Positions 10,431 through 24,260 of a stretch of 64,000 nucleotides of DNA are shown here, piece after piece. This DNA comes from Saccoglossus kowalevskii (taxonomy: Eukaryota; Hemichordata; Enteropneusta; Harrimaniidae), in assembly GCF_000003605.2 (NCBI RefSeq), contig NW_003144526.1, forward strand, positions 24,052 through 88,051. The letters are read 5' to 3'. How positions within the stretch are numbered: position 1 is the first letter of the stretch; each line of letters begins with the position of its first letter. The notes under the pieces were generated by a model. It was not told the origin of the DNA, ran no database searches, and worked only from the letters and a program-made list of their open reading frames with translations. The translations under genes and the position numbers were made by a program.

Positions 10431-12330
10431 CTTTGTCACACACACAGTGGTCTAAACAAAATGTGATACTTTGTCACACACACAGTGGTCTAAACAAAAT
10501 GTGATACTTTGTCACACACACAGTGTGCTAAACGAAATATGATACTTTATCACACACACAGTGGTCTAAACAAAATGTGATACTTTGTCACACACAGTGG
10601 TCTAAACAAAATGTGATACTTTATCACACACACAGTGGTCTAAACAAAATGTGACACTTTGCCACACACACAGTGGTCTAAACAAAAAGTGATACTTTAT
10701 CACACACACAGTGTGCTAAACAAAATGTGATACTTTGTCACACACAGTGCTCTAAACAAAATGTGATACTTTGTAACACACACAGTGGTCTAAACAAAAT
10801 GTGATACTTTATCACACACAGTGGTCTGAACAAAATGTGATACTTTGTCACACACACAGTGGTCTGAACAAAATGTGATACTTTGTCACACACACAGTGG
10901 TCTAAACAAAATGTGATACTTTGTCATACACACAGTGGTCAAAACAAAATGTGATACTTTGTCACATACACAGTGGTCTGAACAAAATGTGATACTTTGT
11001 CACACACACAGTGGTCTAAACAAAATGTGATACTTTGTCATACACACAGTGTGCTAAACAAAATGTGATACTTTGTAACACACAGTGATCTAAACAAAAT
11101 GTGATACTTTGTCACACACACAGTGGTCTAAACAAAATGTGATACTTTGTCACATACACAGTGGTCTGAACAAAATGTGATACTTTATCACACATACAGT
11201 GATCTAAACAAAATGTGATACTTTGTAACACACACAGTGGTAGAAACAAAATGTGATACTTTGTCACACACACAGTGGTCTAAACAAAATGTGATACTTT
11301 GTCACGCACAGTGGTCTGAACAAAATGTGATACTTTGTCACTCACACATAGGTCTAAACAAAATGTGATACTTTGTCACACACAGTTGTCTAAACAAAAT
11401 GTGATACTTTGTAACACAAACAGTGGTCTAAACAAAATGTGATACTTTATCACACACACAGTGGTCTGAACAAAATGTGATACTTTGTCACACACACAGT
11501 GGTCTAAACAAAATGTGATACTTTGTCACACACACAGTGGTCTAAACAAAATGTGATACTTTGTAACACACACAGTGGTCTAAACAAAATGTGATACTTT
11601 GTCACATACAGCGTGTTAAACGAAATGTGTTACATTATCACACACACAGTGGTCTGAACAAAATGTGATACTTTGTCACACACACAGTGGTCTAAACAAA
11701 ATGTGATACTTTGTCACACACACAGTGGTCTAAACAAAATGTGATACTTTGTCACACACACAGTGTGCTAAACGAAATATGATACTTTATCACACACACA
11801 GTGGTCTAAACAAAATGTGATACTTTGTCACACACAGTGGTCTAAACAAAATGTGATACTTTATCACACACACAGTGGTCTAAACAAAATGTGACACTTT
11901 GCCACACACACAGTGGTCTAAACAAAAAGTGATACTTTATCACACACACAGTGTGCTAAACAAAATGTGATACTTTGTCACACACAGTGCTCTAAACAAA
12001 ATGTGATACTTTGTAACACACACAGTGGTCTAAACAAAATGTGATACTTTATCACACACACAGTGGTCTGAACAAAATGTGATACTTTGTCACACACACA
12101 GTGGTCTGAACAAAATGTGATACTTTGTCACACACACAGTGGTCTAAACAAAATGTGATACTTTGTCATACACACAGTGGTCAAAACAAAATGTGATACT
12201 TTGTCACATACACAGTGGTCTGAACAAAATGTGATACTTTGTCACACACACAGTGGTCTAAACAAAATGTGATACTTTGTCATACACACAGTGTGCTAAA
12301 CAAAATGTGATACTTTGTAACACACAGTGG
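10430..12330. repeat. Duplication displaced by about 1,240 bp
   Basis: About 660 bp at 10430-11090 recur at 11670-12330. GTGTGCTAAACG with ATATGATAC lies at 10523 and 11763, a displacement of 1,240 bp that becomes 1,242 bp after a CA difference near 10820. Shared order: GTGACACTTTGCC, AAAAAGTGATAC, GTGTGC, GTGCTC, CTTTGTAAC, TCTGAAC twice, CATACACACAGTGGTCAAAAC, and a GTAACACACAGTG short unit. Similar 1.24-kb spacing separates AGCGTG markers at 36421/37662 and 42562/43801. Confidence 0.9.
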
Positions 12331-15300
12331 TCTAAACAAAATGTGATACTTTGTCACACACAGAGTGGTCTAAACAAAATGTGATACTTTGTCACACACA
12401 CAGTGCTCTAAACAAAATGTTATACTTTGTAACACACACAGTGGTCTAAACAAAATGTGATACTTTATCACACACACAGTGGTCTGAACAAAATGTGATA
12501 CTTTGTCACACACACAGTGGTCTGAACAAAATGTGATACATTGTCACACACACAGTGGTCTAAACAAAATGTGATACTTTGTAACACACACAGTGGTCTA
12601 AACAAAATGTGATACTTTGTCACACACACAGTGGTCTAAACAAAATGAGATACTTTGTCACACACACAGTGGTCTAAACAAAATGTGATACTTTGTCACA
12701 CACACAGTGGTCTAAACAAAATGTGATACTTTATCACACACACAGTGGTCTGAACAAAATGTGACTCTTTGTCACACACACAGTGGTCTGAACAAAATGT
12801 GATACTTTGTCACACACAGTGGTCTAAACAAAATGTGATAATTTGTAACACACACAGCGGTCTAAACAAAATGAGATACTTTGTCACACTCAGTGGTCTA
12901 AACAAAATGTGATACTTTGTAACACACACAGTGTGCTAAACAAAATGTGATACTTTGTCACACACACATTGGTCTAAACAAAATGTGATACTTTGTCACA
13001 CACACAGTGGTCTAAACAAAATGTGATACTTTGTCACACACACTGGTCTAAACAAAAATGTGATACTTTGTCACACACACACTGGTCTAAAAAATGTGAT
13101 ACTTTGTCACACACACAGTGGTCTAAACAAAATGTGATACTTTGTCACATACACAGTGTGCTAAACGAAATGTGATACTTTATCACACACACAGTGGTCT
13201 AAACAAAATGTGATACTTTGTCACACACAGTGGTCTAAACAAAATGTGATATTTTATCACACACACAGTGGTCTAAACAAAATGTGACACTTTGCCACAC
13301 ACACAGTGGTCTAAACAAAAAGTGATACTTTATCACACACACAGTGTGCTAAACAAAATGTGATACTTTGTCACACACAGTGCTCTAAACAAAATGTGAT
13401 ACTTTGTAACACACACAGTGGTCTAAACAAAATGTGATACTTTATCACACACACAGTGGTCTGAACAAAATGTGATACTTTGTCACACACACAGTGGTCT
13501 GAACAAAATGTGATACTTTGTCACACCCACTGGTCTAAACAAAATGTGATACTTTGTCATACACACAGTGGTCAAAACAAAATGTGATACTTTGTCACAT
13601 ACACAGTGGTCTGAACAAAATGTGATACTTTTTCACACATACAGTGATCTAAACAAAATGTGATACTTTGTAACACACACAGTGGCCTAAACAAAATTTG
13701 ATACTTTGTCACACACACAGTGTGTCTAAACAAAATGTGATACTTTGTCACATACACAGTGGTCTGAACAAAATGTGATACTTTATCACACATACAGTGA
13801 TCTAAACAAAATGTGATACTTAGTAACACACACAGTGGCCTAAACAAAATGTGATACTTTGTCACACACACAGTGGTCTAAACAAAAATGGGATACTTTG
13901 TCACTCACACAGTGGTCTAAACAAAATGTGATACTTTGACACATACAGTGATCTAAACAAAATGTGATACTTTGTCACACATACAGTGATCTAAACAAAA
14001 TGTGATACTTTTTTAACACACACAGTGGTCTAAACAAAATGAGATACTTTGTCACACACATAGTGGTCTAAACAAAATGTGATACTTTGTCACACACACA
14101 GTGGTCTAAACAAAATGTGATACTTTGTCACACATACAGTGGTCTAAACAAAATGTGATACTTTGTCACACACACAGTGGTCTAAACAAAATGAGATACT
14201 TTGTCACACACAGTGGTCTAAACAAAATGTGATACGTTGTCACACACAAAGTGGTCTAAACAAAATGAGATACTTTGTCACCACACAGTGGTCTAAATAA
14301 AATGTGATACTTTGTCACACACACAGTGGTCTAAACAAAATGTGATACTTTGTCACACACAGTGGTCTAAACAAAATGTGATACTTTGTAACACACACAG
14401 TGTGCTAAACAAAATGTGATACTTTGTCACACACACATTGGTCTAAACAAAATGTGATACTTTGTCACACACAGTGGTCTAAACAAAATGTGATACTTTG
14501 TCACACACAGTGGTCTAAACAAAATGTGATACTTTGTCACACACACAGTGGTCAAAAAATGTGATACTTTGTCACACACACAGTGGTCTAAACAAAATGT
14601 TATACTTTGTCACACACACAGTGTGCTAAACAAAATGTGATACTTTGTCACACACACAGTGGCCTAAAAAAATGTGATACTTTGTAACACACACAGTGTG
14701 CTAAACAAAATGCGATACTTTGTCACACACACAGTGCTCTAAACAAAATGTTATACTTTGTAACACACACAGTGGTCTAAACAAAATGTGTTACTTTATC
14801 ACACACACAGTGTTCTGAACAAAATGTGATACTTTGTCACACACACACAGTGGTCTGAACAAAATGTGATACTTTGTCACACACACAGTGGTCTAAACAA
14901 AATGTGATACTTTGTAACACACACAGTGGTCTAAACAAAATGTGATATTTTGTCACACTCACAGTGTGCTAAACAAAATGTGATACTTTGTCACACACAC
15001 AGTGGTCTAAACAAAATGTGATACTTTGTCACACACACAGTGGTTTAAACAAAATATGATACTTTGTCACACTCACAGTGGTCTAAACAAAATGTGATAC
15101 TTTGTAACACACACAGTGGCCTAAACAAAATGTGATACTTTGTCACACACACAGTGGTCTAAACAAAATGTGATACTTTGTCACACACACAGTGGTCTAA
15201 ACAAAATGTGATACTTTTGTCACACACACAGGGGGTCTAAACAAAATGTGATACTTTGTCACACGCACAGTGGTCTAAACAAAATGAGATACTTTGTCAC

Positions 15301-15840
15301 ACACACAGTGGTCTAAACAAAATGTGATACTTTGTCACACACACAGTGGTCTAAACAAAATGAGATACTTTGTAACACACACAGTGGTCTAAACAAAAAG
15401 TGAAACTTTATCACACACACATTGTGCTAAACAAAATGTGATACTTTGTCACACACACAGTGTTCTAAACAAAATGTGATACTTTGTCACACACACAGTG
15501 GTCTAAACAAAATGTGATACTTTGTAACACACACAGTGGTCTAAACAAAATGTGATATTTTATCACACACACAGTGGTCTGAACAAAATGTGATACTTTG
15601 TCACACACACAGTGGTCTGAACAAAATGTGATACTTTGTCACACACACAGTGGTCTAAACAAAATGTGATACTTTATCACACACACAGTGGTCTAAACAA
15701 AATGTGATACTTTGCAACACACACAGTGGTCTAAACAAAAAGTGAAACTTTATCACACACACATTGTGCTAAACAAAATGTGATACTTTGTCACACACAC
15801 AGTGTGCTAAACAAAATGTGATACTTTGTCACACACACAG
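12331..15840. repeat. Mosaic block with few long repeats
   Basis: Known modules appear in changing order: ATGTTATAC with TCTGAAC near 12420-12530, CAGCGG with CACACTCAG near 12855-12890, GTGTGCTAAACG with GTGACACTTTGCC near 13157-13290, two GTGATC/GTGGCC trios near 13600-13840 displaced by roughly four units, CACCACACAG near 14280, and GTGGTCAAAAAATG near 14550. From 15100 to 15700 near-consensus units dominate. No gene or foreign sequence is seen. Confidence 0.78.
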
Positions 15841-16900
15841 TGCTCTAAACAAAATGTGATACTTTGTAACACACACAGTGGTCTAAACAAAATGTGATAC
15901 TTTATCACACACACAGTGGTCTGAACAAAATGTGATACTTTGTCACACACATAGTGGTCTGAACAAAATGTGATACTTTGTCACACACACAGTGGTCTAA
16001 ATAAAATGCGATACTTTGTCATACACACAGTGTGCTAAACAAAATGTGATACTTTGTAACACACACAGTGGTCTAAACAAAATGTGATACTTTGTCACAC
16101 ACACAGTGGTCTAAACAAAATGTGATACTTTGTCACATACACAGTGGTCTGAACAAAATGTGATACTTTATCACACATACAGTGATCTAAACAAAATGTG
16201 ATATTTTGTAACACACACAGTGGCCTAAACAAAATGTGATACTTTGTCACACACACAGTGGTCTAAACAAAATGTGATACTTTGTCACACACACAGTGTT
16301 CTAAACAAAATGTGATACTTTGTCACACACAGTGGTCTGAACAAAATGTGATACTTTGTCACTCACACAGTTGTCTAAACAAAATGTGATACTTTGTCAC
16401 ACACAGTTGTCTAAACAAAATTAGATACTTTGTAACACAAACAGTGGTCTAAACAAAATGTGATACTTTATCACACACACAGTGGTCTGAACAAAATGTG
16501 ATACTTTGTCACACACACAGTGGTCTAAACAAAATGTGATACTTTGTCACACACACAGTGGTCTAAACAAAATGTGATACTTTGTAACACACACAGTGGT
16601 CTAAACAAAATGTGATACTTTGTCACATACAGCGTGTTAAACGAAATGTGTTACATTATCACACACACAGTGGTCTGAACAAAATGTGATACTTTGTCAC
16701 ACACACAGTGGTCTAAACAAAATGTGATACTTTGTCACACACACAGTGGTCTAAACAAAATGTGATACTTTGTCACACACACAGTGTGCTAAACGAAATG
16801 TGATACTTTATCACACACACCGTGGTCTAAACAAAATGTGATACTTTGTCACACACAGTGGTCTAAACAAAATGTGATACTTTATCACACACACAGTGGT
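15840..16900. repeat. Segment duplicated at 22835-23910
   Basis: The order GTGCTC, CTTTGTAAC, TCTGAAC with a CACACATAGTGG unit, TCTAAATAAAATG, GTGTGC, GTGGTCTGAAC / GTGATC / GTGGCC, GTGTTC, CAGTTGTC-like units and the AGCGTG marker (16631 and 23630) is repeated about 7.0 kb downstream. The displacement drifts from 6,995 to 6,999 bp. The downstream copy carries extra single-base indels near 23390-23470. Confidence 0.87.
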
Positions 16901-17700
16901 CTAAACAAAATTTGATACTTTGCCACACACACAGTGGTCTAAACAAAAAGTGATACTTTATCACACACACATTGTGCTAAACAAAATGTGATTCTTTGTC
17001 ACACACAGTGTGCTAAACAAAATGTGATACTTTGTCACACACACAGTGCTCTAAACAAAATGTGATACTTTGTAACACACACACAGGTCTAAAAAAAATG
17101 TGATACTTTATCACACACACAGTGGTCTGAACAAAATGTGATACTTTGTCACACACACAGTGGTCTGAACAAAATGTGATACTTTGTCACACACACAGTG
17201 GTCTAAACAAAATGTGATACTTTGTCATACACACAGTGTGCTAAACAAAATGTGATACTTTGTCACACACACAGTGGTCTAAACAAAATGTGATACTTTG
17301 TAACACACACAGTGGTCTAAACAAAATGTGATACTTTGTAACACACACAGTGGTCTAAACAAAATGTGATACTTTGTCACACACACAGAGGTCAAAACAA
17401 AATGTGATACTTTGTCACATACACAGTAGTCTGAACAAAATGTGATACTTTATCACACATACAGTGATCTAAACAAAATGTGATACTTTGTAACACACAC
17501 AGTGGCCTAAACAAAATGTGATACTTTGTCACACACACAGTGGTCTAAACAAAATGTGATACTTTGTCACACACACAGTGGTCTAAACAAAATGTGATAC
17601 TTTGACACATAGAGTGATCTAAACAAAATGTGATACTTTGTCACACATACAGTGATCTAAACAAAATGTGATACTTTATCACACTCACAGTGGTCTGAAC
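16901..17700. repeat. Module shared with 2.8 kb and 51.5 kb
   Basis: This is the second copy of the AAAATTTGATACTTTGCC to AGAGGTCAAAAC order described at 2720-3400. It continues to about 17700 with GTGATC, GTGGCC, TTTGACACATAGAGTG and CACACTCACAG, matching the order at about 51950-52210, so the 51-kb copy shares the longer tract. Confidence 0.8.
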
Positions 17701-19380
17701 AAAGTGTGATACTTTGTCACACACACAGTGGTCTGAACAAAATGTGATACTTTGTCACACACACAGTGGTCTAAACAAAATGTGATACTTTGTCATACAC
17801 ACAGTGTGCTAAACAAAATGTGATACTTTGTAACACACACAGTGGTCTAAACAAAATGTGATACTTTGTCACACACACAGTGGTCTAAACAAAATGTGAT
17901 ACTTTGTCACATACACAGTGGTCTGAACAAAATGTGATACTTTATCACACATACAGTGATCTAATCAAAATGTGATATTTTGTAACACACACAGTGGCCT
18001 AAACAAAATGTGATACTTTGTCACACACACAGTGGTCTAAACAAAATGTGATACTTTGTCACACACACAGTGGTCTAAACAAAATGTGATATTTTGTAAC
18101 ACACACAGTGGTCTAAACAAAATGAGATACTTTGTCTCAAACAGTGGTCTAAACAAAATGTGATACTTTGTCACACACACAGTGGTCTAAACAAAATGTG
18201 ATACTTTGTCACACACACAGTGTTCTAAACAAAATGTGATACTTTGTCACACACACAGTGGTCTGAACAAAATGTGATACTTTGTCACTCACACATAGGT
18301 CTAAACAAAATGAGATACTTTGTCACACACAGTTGTCTAAACAAAATTAGATACTTTGTAACACAAACAGTGGTCTAAACAAAATGTGATACTTTATCAC
18401 ACACACAGTGGTCTGAACAAAATGTGATACTTTGTCACACACACAGTGGTCTAAACAAAATGTGATAGTTTGTCACACACACAGTGGTCTAAACAAAATG
18501 TGATACTTTGTCACACACACAGTGGTCTAAACAAAATATGATACTTTGTCACACACACAGTGGTCTAAGCAAAATGTGATACTTTGTAACACACACAGTG
18601 GCCTAAACAAAATGTGATACTTTGTCACACACACAGTGGTCTAAACAAAATGTGATACTTTGTCACACACACAGTGGTCTAAACAAAATATGATACTTTG
18701 TCACACACACAGTGTGCTAAACAAAATGTGATACTTTATCACACACACCGTGGTCTAAACAAAATGTGATACTTTGTCACACACACAGTGGTCTAAACAA
18801 AATGTGATACTTTATCACACACACAGTGGTCTAAACAAAATTTGATACTTTGCCACACACACAGTGGTCTAAACAAAAAGTGATACTTTATCACACACAC
18901 ATTGTGCTAAACAAAATGTGATTCTTTGACACACACAGTGTGCTTTAAACAAAATGTTATACTTTGTCACACACACAGTGGTCTAAACAAAATGTGATAC
19001 TTTATCACACACACAGTGGTCTGAACAAAATGTGATACTTTGTCACACACACAGTGGTCTGAACAAAATGTGATACTTTGTCACACACACAGTGGTCTAA
19101 ACAAAATGTGATACTTTGTAACACACACAGTGGTCTAAACAAAATGTGATATTTTGTCACACACACAGTGTGCTAAACAAAATGTGATACTTTGTCACAC
19201 ACACAGTGCTCTAAACAAAATGTTATTCTTTGTAACACACACAGTGGTCTAAACAAAATGTGATACTTTATCACACACACAGTGGTCTGAACAAAATGTG
19301 ATACTTTGTCACACACACAGTGGTCTGAACAAAATGTGATACTTTGTCACACACACAGTGGTCTAAACAAAATGTGATAC
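17701..19380. repeat. Mosaic including part of the 488-bp HOR
   Basis: ATAGGTCT (18296), CAGTTGTC, AAAATTAGATAC, GTAACACAAACAG and GATAGTTTG (18475) occur in the order seen in the 488-bp HOR, but only once. From 18720 to 18920 the CACACCG, TTTGATACTTTGCC, AAAAAGTGATAC order recurs. The rest is made of the CTTTGTAAC, CTTTATCAC, TCTGAAC module. Confidence 0.78.
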
Positions 19381-20330
19381 TTTGTAACACACACAGTGGT
19401 CTAAACAAAATGTGATACTTTGTCACACACACAGTGGTCTAAACAAAATGTGATACTTTGTCACACACACACAGTGGTCTAAACAAAATGTGATACTTTG
19501 TCACAAACACAGTGGTCTAAACAAAATGTGATACTTTGTCACACACACAGTGGTCTAAACAAAATGTGATACTTTGTCACACACACAGTGGTCTAAACAA
19601 AATGTGATACTTTGTCACACACACATTGGTCTAAACAAAATGTGATACTTTGTCACACACACAGTGGTCTAAACAAAATGAGATACTTTGTCACACACAC
19701 AGTGGTCTAAACAAAATGTTATACTTTGTCACACACACAGTGTGCTAAACAAAATATGATACTTTGTCACACACACAGTGGTCTAAACAAAATGTGATAC
19801 TTTGTCACACACACAGTGGTCTAAACAAAATGTGATACTTTGTCACACACACAGTGGTCTAAGCAAAATGTGATACTTTGTCACACACACAGTGGTCTAA
19901 ACAAAATGTGATACTTTGTCACACACACAGTAGTCTAAACAAAATGGTGATACTTTGTCACACACACAGTGGTCTAAACAAAATGATGATACTTTGTCAC
20001 ACACACAGTGGTCTAAACAAAATGTGATACTTTGTCACACAAACAGTGGTCTAAACAAAATGTGATACTTTGTCACACACACAGTGGTCTAAACAAAATG
20101 TGATACTTTGTCACACACACAGTGGTCTAAACAAAATGTGATGCTTTGTCACACACACAGTGGTCTAAACAAAATGTGATACTTTGTCACACACACAGTG
20201 GTCTAAACAAAATGTGATACTTTGTCACACACACAGTGGCCTAAACAAAATGTGATACTTTGTCACACATACAGTGGTCTAAACAAAATGTGATACTTTG
20301 TCACACACACAGTGGTCTAAACAAAATGTG
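19380..20330. repeat. Homogeneous consensus-unit run
   Basis: About 25 consecutive units are almost all the consensus form with GTGGTCTAAAC and CTTTGTCAC. GTAAC, ATCAC and TCTGAAC forms are nearly absent. Exceptions are one CATTGG unit, one ATGAGATAC, one ATGTTATAC with GTGTGC near 19720-19750, ATGGTGATAC (39-bp unit) near 19945 and ATGATGATAC near 19983. It is the most uniform long stretch in the window. Confidence 0.85.
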
Positions 20331-20499
20331 ATACTTTGTCACACACACACAGTAGTCTAAACAAAATGTGATACTTTGTCACACACACAGTGGTCAAAAC
20401 AAAAATGTGATACTTTGTCACACACAGTGGTATAAACAAAATGTGATACTTTGTAACACACACAGCGGTCAAAACAAAATGAGATACTTTGTCACACAC

Positions 20500-22720
20500 A
20501 GTGGTCTAAACAAAATGTGATACTTTGTAACACATACAGCGGTATAAACAAAATGAGATACTTTGTCACACTCAGTGGTCTAAACAAAATGTGATACTTT
20601 GTAACACACACAGTGTGCTGAACAAAATGTGATACTTTGTCACACACACATTGGTCTAAACAAAATGTGATACTTTGTCACACACACAGTGGTCTAAACA
20701 AAATGTGATACTTTGTCACACACAGTTGTCTAAACAAAATTTGATACTTTGTCACACACACATTGGTCTAAACAAAATGTGATACTTTGTCACACACACA
20801 GTGGTCTAAACAAAATGTGATACTTTGTCACACACAGTGGTCTAAACAAAATGTTATACTTTGTCGCACACACAGTGTGCTAAACAAAATGTGATACTTT
20901 GTCACACACATAGTGGTCTGAACAAAATGTGATACTTTGTAACACACACAGTGGTCTAAACAAAATGTGATATTTTGTCACACACACAGTGTGCTAAACA
21001 AAATGTGATACTTTGTCACACACACAGTGGTCTAAACAAAGTGTAATACTTTGTCACACACACAGTGGTCTAAACAAAATGTGATATTTTGTCACACACA
21101 CAGTGGTCTAAACAAAATATGATACTTTGTCACACACACAGTGGTCTAAGCAAAATGTGATACTTTGTAACACACACAGTGGCCTAAACAAAATGCGATA
21201 CTTTGTCACACACACAGTGGTCTAAACAAAATGTGATACTTTGTAACACACACAGTGGTCAAAACAATATGTAATACTTTGTCACACACACAGTGGTCTA
21301 AACAAAATGTGATACTTTGTCACATACACAGTGGTCTGAACACAATGTGATACTTTATCACACATATAGTGATCTAAACAAAATGTGATACTTTGTAACA
21401 CACACAGTGGCCTAAACAAAATGTGATACTTTGTCACACACACAGTGGTCTAAACAAAATGTGATACTTTGTCACACACACAGTGGTCTAAACAAAATGT
21501 GATACTTTGTCACACATACAGTGATCTAAACAAAATGTGATACTTTGTCACACATACAGTGATCTAAACAAAATGTGATACTTTGTCACACACACAGTGG
21601 TCTAAACAAAATGTGATACTTTGTCACACACACAGTGGTCTAAACAAAATGAGATACTTTGTCACACTCAGTGGTCTAAACAAAATGTGATACTTTGTAA
21701 CACATACAGCGGTCTAAACAAAATGAGATACATTGTCACACTCAGTGGTCTAAACAAAATGTGATACTTTGTAACACACACAGTGTGCTGAACAAAATGT
21801 GATACTTTGTCACACACACATTGGTCTAAACAAAATGTGATACTTTGTCACACACACAGTGGTCTAAACAAAATGTGATACTTTGTCACACACAGTTGTC
21901 TAAACAAAATTTGATACTTTGTCACACACACAGTGGTCTAAAAATGTGATACTTTGTCACACACACCGTGGACTATACAAAATGTTATACTTTGTCACAC
22001 ACACAGTGTGCTAAACAAAATGTGATACTTTGTCACACACATAGTGGCCTAAAAAATGTGATACTTTGTAACACACACAGTGTGCTAAACAAAATGTGAT
22101 ACTTTGTCACACGCACAGTGCTCTAAACAAAATGTTATACTTTGTAACACACACAGTGGTCTAAACAAAATGTGATACTTTGTCACACACACAGTGGTCT
22201 GAACAAAATGTGATTCTTTGTCACACACACAGTGGTCTGAACAAAATGTGATACTTTGTCACACACACAGTGGTCTAAACAAAATGTGATACTTTGTAAC
22301 ACACACAGTGGTCTAAACAAAATGTGATACTTTGTCACACACACATTGGTCTAAACAAAATGTGATACTTTGTCACACACAGTGGTCAAAACAAAATGTG
22401 ATACTTTATCACACACAGTGGTCTAAACAAAATGTGATACTTTGTAACACATACAGCGGTCTAAACAAAATGAGATACTTTGTCACACTCAGTGGTCTAA
22501 ACAAAATGTGATACTTTGTAACACACACAGTGTGCTGAACAAAATGTGATACTTTGTCACACACACATTGGTCTAAACAAAATGTGATACTTTGTCACAC
22601 ACACAGTGGTCTAAACAAAATGTGATACTTTGTCACACACACAGTGGTCTGAACAAAATGTGATTCTTTGTCACACACACAGTGGTCTGAACAAAATGTG
22701 ATACTTTGTCACACACACAG
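20500..22720. repeat. Three copies of a module, displaced 1,170 and 747 bp
   Basis: The order GTAACACATACAGCGG, ATGAGATAC, CACACTCAGTGG, CTTTGTAAC, GTGTGCTGAAC, CACATTGG starts at about 20521, 21691 and 22438. The first two copies match for about 230 bp at a constant 1,170-bp displacement, including CAGTTGTC and AAAATTTGATAC. The GTGTGCTGAAC variant marks this local family. Between copies lie ATGTTATAC, GTGTGC and GTGATATTTTG modules. Confidence 0.88.
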
Positions 22721-23390
22721 TGGTCTAAACAAAATGTGATACTTTGTAACACACACAGTGGTCTAAACAAAATGTGATATTTTGTCACACACACAGTGTG
22801 CTAAACAAAATGTGATACTTTGTCACACATTTCAGTGCTCTAAACAAAATGTGATACTTTGTAACACACACAGTGGTCTAAACAAAATGTGATACTTTAT
22901 CACACACACAGTGGTCTGAACAAAATGTGATACTTTGTCACACACATAGTGGTCTGAACAAAATGTGATACTTTGTCACACACACAGTGGTCTAAATAAA
23001 ATGTGATACTTTGTCATACACACAGTGTGCTAAACAAAATGTGATACTTTGTAACACACACAGTGGTCTAAACAAAATGTGATACTTTGTCACACACACA
23101 GTGGTCTAAACAAAATGTGATACTTTGTCACATACACAGTGGACTGAACAAAATGTGATACTTTATCACACATACAGTGATCTAAACAAAATGTGATATT
23201 TTGTAACACACACAGTGGCCTAAACAAAATGTGATACTTTGTCACACACACAGTGGTCTAAACAAAATGTGATACTTTGTCACACACACAGTGTTCTAAA
23301 CAAAATGTGATACTTTGTCACACACCAGTGGTCTGAACAAAATGTGATACTTTGTCACTCACACATAGGTCTAAACAAAATGTGATACTT
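22721..23390. repeat. Start of the second 7-kb-spaced copy
   Basis: From about 22835 this matches 15840 onward. A unit near 22830 has TTTCAGTGCTC in place of the usual CA tract end. The GTGATC / GTGGCC trio is at about 23170-23220 and ATAGGTCT at 23366. Confidence 0.82.
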
Positions 23391-24260
23391 TGTCACACAC
23401 ACTTTGTCTAAACAAATTAGATACTTTTGTAACCCCAAACAGTGGTCTAAACAAAATGTGATAACTTTATCACACACAAATTGGTCTGAACAAAATGTGA
23501 TACTTTGTCACACACACAGTGGTCTAAACAAAATGTGATCCTTTGTCATACACACAATGGTCTAAACAAAATGTGATACTTTGTAACACACACAGTGGTC
23601 TAAACAAAATGTGATACTTTGTCACATACAGCGTGTTAAACGAAATGTGTTACATTATCACACACACAGTCGTCTGAACAAAATGTGATACTTTGTCACA
23701 CACACAGTGGTCTAAACAAAATGTGATACTTTGTCACACACACAGTGGTCTAAACAAAATGTGATACTTTGTCACACACACAGTGTGCTAAACGAAATGT
23801 GATACTTTATCACACACACAGTGGTCTAAACAAAATGTGATACTTTGTCAAACACAGTGGTCTAAACAAAATGTGATACTTTATCACACACACAGTGGTC
23901 TAAACAAAATGTGATACTTTGCAACACACACAGTGGTCTAAACAAAAAGTGATACTTTATCACACACACATTGTGCTAAACAAAATGTGATACTTTGTCA
24001 CACACACAGTGTGCTAAACAAAATGTGATACTTTGTCACACACACAGTGCTCTAAACAAAATGTGATACTTTGTAACACACACAAGTGGTCTAAACAAAA
24101 TGTGATACTTTATCACACACACAGTGGTATGAACAAAAATGTGATACTTTGTCACACACACAGTGGTCTGAACAAAATGTGATACTTTTGTCACACACAC
24201 AGTGGTCTAAACAAATGTGATACTTTGTCATACACACAGTGTGCTAAACAAATGTGATAC
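23390..24260. repeat. Satellite stretch rich in single-base indels
   Basis: The units keep the normal order but many carry one-base length changes in homopolymers or at CA borders: AACAAATTAG, CTTTTGTAACCCC, GATAACTTT, CACAAGTGG, GAACAAAAATG, CTTTTGTC and AAACAAATG. Neighbouring blocks show few of these. The pattern resembles consensus errors from long reads more than evolved variants, although true mutation cannot be excluded. Confidence 0.7.

Noticed and set aside
12993-13175. Plus-strand open frames (also 38851-39033 and 54564-54812)
   Set aside because: These are the same satellite read in the other direction, with HTHSGLNKM-type repeats; no sign of a coding function.
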